Source: DAHUZJ01 sp050743865
Lineage (GTDB): Bacteria > Actinomycetota > Acidimicrobiia > Acidimicrobiales > RAAP-2
Direction of reading: 5' to 3'
Length of the DNA stretch: 12,463 nucleotides
Assembly (NCBI GenBank): GCA_050743865.1
Contig: JBOGGE010000061.1
Location: 1-12,463, forward strand
The number at the start of each line of letters is the position of its first letter. Position 1 is the first letter of the stretch. This document shows positions 10,988 through 12,463 of this stretch, in pieces. Position numbers and translations under genes: made by a program. The notes under the pieces are model-generated. The model was not told where the DNA came from, did not search any database, and saw only the letters and a program-made list of their open reading frames with translations.

Positions 10988-12463
10988 CGCCAGAACTGTA
11001 GGCGTCGACTGCTTCGCGGCCTGCTTCGCGGCCGGCTTCGCGGCCGTCCTCGGCGACGCAGACGGTCGGCGCCCGCGGCCGGCTGCGGCGGCCCACGGTC
11101 AGCGCGACAGCCGCGGCGAGCAGCAACAGCCCGAGCGAGACGAGCGAGCCCACCTCGCCGTCCAGGAGACCCGGGGCGTCGTAGCGCCAGGTGAGCACGC
11201 CGCTCCCGGCCGGCACTTGGACTGACTGCGCCACGCCGAGTCTCGTGACCTGCAGCACCTCGGACCGCCCCCGGGCTGGGCGCCAGGTCGCCGTCCAGCC
11301 CCGGATCGCAGTGACGGCACGCACCACGACGACGCCGTGTCTCGACGAAACGCTGGCGGACGTCGGTTCGACCAACGGCCCCGACAGTCGCCGGACCGCC
11401 ACGCCGCCGAGCGCGCGTCCCGGCAACGGTCGCAAGGTGAGCGGCCGGTGCGCCCAGAGGTCGTCGTAGATCGCGAATGGGCCATCACGCCCGGCGTAGC
11501 GCCAGTGCGGCGGGACGAGCGCGGCGGCGAGCGGTCGGTCTCTCTTTAGGTACGGGGACGCGACGAGAAGGACAGCGGTGTCCAGTTCGTCGAGCACTTG
11601 GCCGCGCACCGCCGGCACCGAGAGGGAGTCCTGGCCTGTGCCGGTCGCCTTGTGGGCGCCGGTTGCCGCCGCGTAACGGCCGTCGACGATCGAGCCGTAC
11701 CCCTGGACGGAGAGGACACCGGAGACGACGTTGCTGTCGGGGGCGCCGAGCTTCGAGAGTTGCGATGGGAAGAGGAGTGTCGGGTCGTAGACCGCGAACC
11801 GGCCATGCAAACCGAGGGCGGAGATGGGCTGCGTCGATGCCGCACCCGCCGGCGCCGCACCCGCCGGCGCCGCCGCACCGCCCGCTCCCGTCGCCGAGGC
11901 CGCACCGGCGCCCCCGCTCACTTCCAATCCCGCCGCAGTGCCGCCACCCGCGCCTCCGCCAACCTCGACGACCGACGACACCGCGAAGGTCGTCAGGTCG
12001 ACCACCACGAACAAGGCCAGCGCTGCCGCACGCCACTTCCGGCCGAGGCGCCGTCCAACCCAGAGGAGAAGGAGAGCCCCGACTCCGAGCCCGAGGAACG
12101 GCAGCAGCCACGCCCGCAGCCCCCCGACCACCCCGGCCGCGCCCACCCGGTGCGACGACACGCCGAGCCAGGTGAGGATGCCCACGGGCCAGGCGAGGGC
12201 CGCCACCACCAGGCCGACGATCCCGAGCGCCGGCACCGACGCGAAGGCCCTCGCCCCCCGGCCCGCATTACCGTCGCGTCGCCCAAATCCGAGTCCCATC
12301 GACGGGCCACCGGCGCGCAGCCAACCGTCGGCCCACCAGGCGAGGAGCACGGCGAGCGCCAGGTCGGTCACCAGCAGGCTGCGACTCTGGAGACGCTGAC
12401 CGCCGAACAGCGGCAACCTGATCAGCACGTGCCACAGCGGCGTGTGGGTTCCCAGCGCCAGCA
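10953..12463 (-). CDS. YfhO-like polytopic membrane protein, C-terminal part (cut by window edge)
   Basis: 502 codons are in the window; the frame stays open to the edge, so the start is outside. The entry sequence LALGTHTPLWHVLIRLPLF, followed by RLQSRSLLVTDLALAVLLAW, matches the central part of YfhO/GT-C-like membrane proteins. Membrane segments are visible around LALAVLLAW, LGIVGLVVAALAWPVGIL, LPFLGLGVGALLLLWVG, ALALFVVVDLTTFAV and, at the end, LVSLGLLLLAAAVALTV. An Ala/Gly-rich linker leads to a large extracytoplasmic region closing with the YfhO-like pattern IRGWTATW...VPAGSGVLTWRYDAPG. The family is implicated in glycan or polymer modification; substrate unknown. The C-terminal tail carries GREAGREAGREA and overlaps the DinB gene by 35 bp. 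Confidence 0.78.
   Translation of the reverse strand, partial: LALGTHTPLWHVLIRLPLFGGQRLQSRSLLVTDLALAVLLAWWADGWLRAGGPSMGLGFGRRDGNAGRGARAFASVPALGIVGLVVAALAWPVGILTWLGVSSHRVGAAGVVGGLRAWLLPFLGLGVGALLLLWVGRRLGRKWRAAALALFVVVDLTTFAVSSVVEVGGGAGGGTAAGLEVSGGAGAASATGAGGAAAPAGAAPAGAASTQPISALGLHGRFAVYDPTLLFPSQLSKLGAPDSNVVSGVLSVQGYGSIVDGRYAAATGAHKATGTGQDSLSVPAVRGQVLDELDTAVLLVASPYLKRDRPLAAALVPPHWRYAGRDGPFAIYDDLWAHRPLTLRPLPGRALGGVAVRRLSGPLVEPTSASVSSRHGVVVVRAVTAIRGWTATWRPARGRSEVLQVTRLGVAQSVQVPAGSGVLTWRYDAPGLLDGEVGSLVSLGLLLLAAAVALTVGRRSRPRAPTVCVAEDGREAGREAGREAVDAYSSGDAEGNGLPVPT
10995..11000 (-). promoter_or_regulatory. -10 box of the DinB gene (leaderless start)
   Basis: TACAGT on the minus strand, then 7 nt, then ATG 10987. 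The box lies inside the 3' end of the upstream membrane-protein gene, so the DinB gene may have its own leaderless promoter in addition to read-through. Confidence 0.45.
11011..11046 (-). repeat. Three tandem 12-bp repeats in the membrane-protein tail
   Basis: On the plus strand the unit GCTTCGCGGCC(T/G) occurs three times head to tail; on the coding strand it gives GREA x3. Near-identical copies suggest recent slippage in the cytoplasmic tail. Confidence 0.85.

Overview
The window is high-GC DNA that reads like an actinobacterium, most likely of the Acidimicrobiia type. The evidence is GTG/TTG starts, TANNNT -10 boxes placed 6-7 nt from start codons (leaderless transcription), a surface protein ending in 'GYWLVAADGG' repeats of the kind common in that class, a cobalt-type nitrile hydratase, and genes typical of actinomycete integrative and conjugative elements (AICEs). 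This assignment comes from family recognition alone; no search was run.

Bases 1-2774 look like the integrase-side part of an AICE: the first codons of an SCO3933-type regulator (minus), a helix-turn-helix regulator translationally coupled to a NUDIX hydrolase (plus), a convergent HD-domain phosphohydrolase (minus), a decayed excisionase, and the N-terminal 159 codons of a tyrosine integrase. The integrase then runs in frame, without a stop, into the middle of a cobalto-/magnesium-chelatase (AAA+ from Walker B onward, Pro-rich linker, complete VWA/MIDAS domain), which ends at 4463. The catalytic half of the integrase and the Walker A part of the chelatase are both missing, so 2770 or so is a recombination or assembly junction.

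Bases 4471-8245 are a minus-strand operon: a cupin gene and, overlapping it by GTGA, a secreted protein of about 1,100 residues built from a 'GGTVTATGG' beta-solenoid, an InlB-like repeat, Ig-like and Fn3 domains and five 42-residue C-terminal repeats. A near-consensus promoter (TTGACA-N17-TACGAT) overlaps a perfect palindrome and the start of a divergent MarR gene, which suggests one self-repressing switch for both directions.

Bases 8715-10076 carry a minus-strand nitrile hydratase operon in the order beta-alpha-accessory. The beta gene keeps only its C-terminal half and abuts the C-terminal remnant of a PIN-domain gene on the other strand. Beyond it lie a complex inverted repeat, two direct repeats and the 3' 47 nt of tRNA-Arg(ACG) without its 5' half, which together look like the attachment end of an integrated element. 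Bases 10508-12463 look chromosomal: a DinB-fold protein and the C-terminal part of a YfhO-like membrane protein, both on minus.

Overall the window is a mosaic with at least two breakpoints (about 2770 and 10065) around mobile-element remnants. The unusual features are the integrase-chelatase chimeric ORF, the headless nitrile hydratase beta gene next to a tRNA-derived att site, and the MarR/cupin/surface-protein switch.
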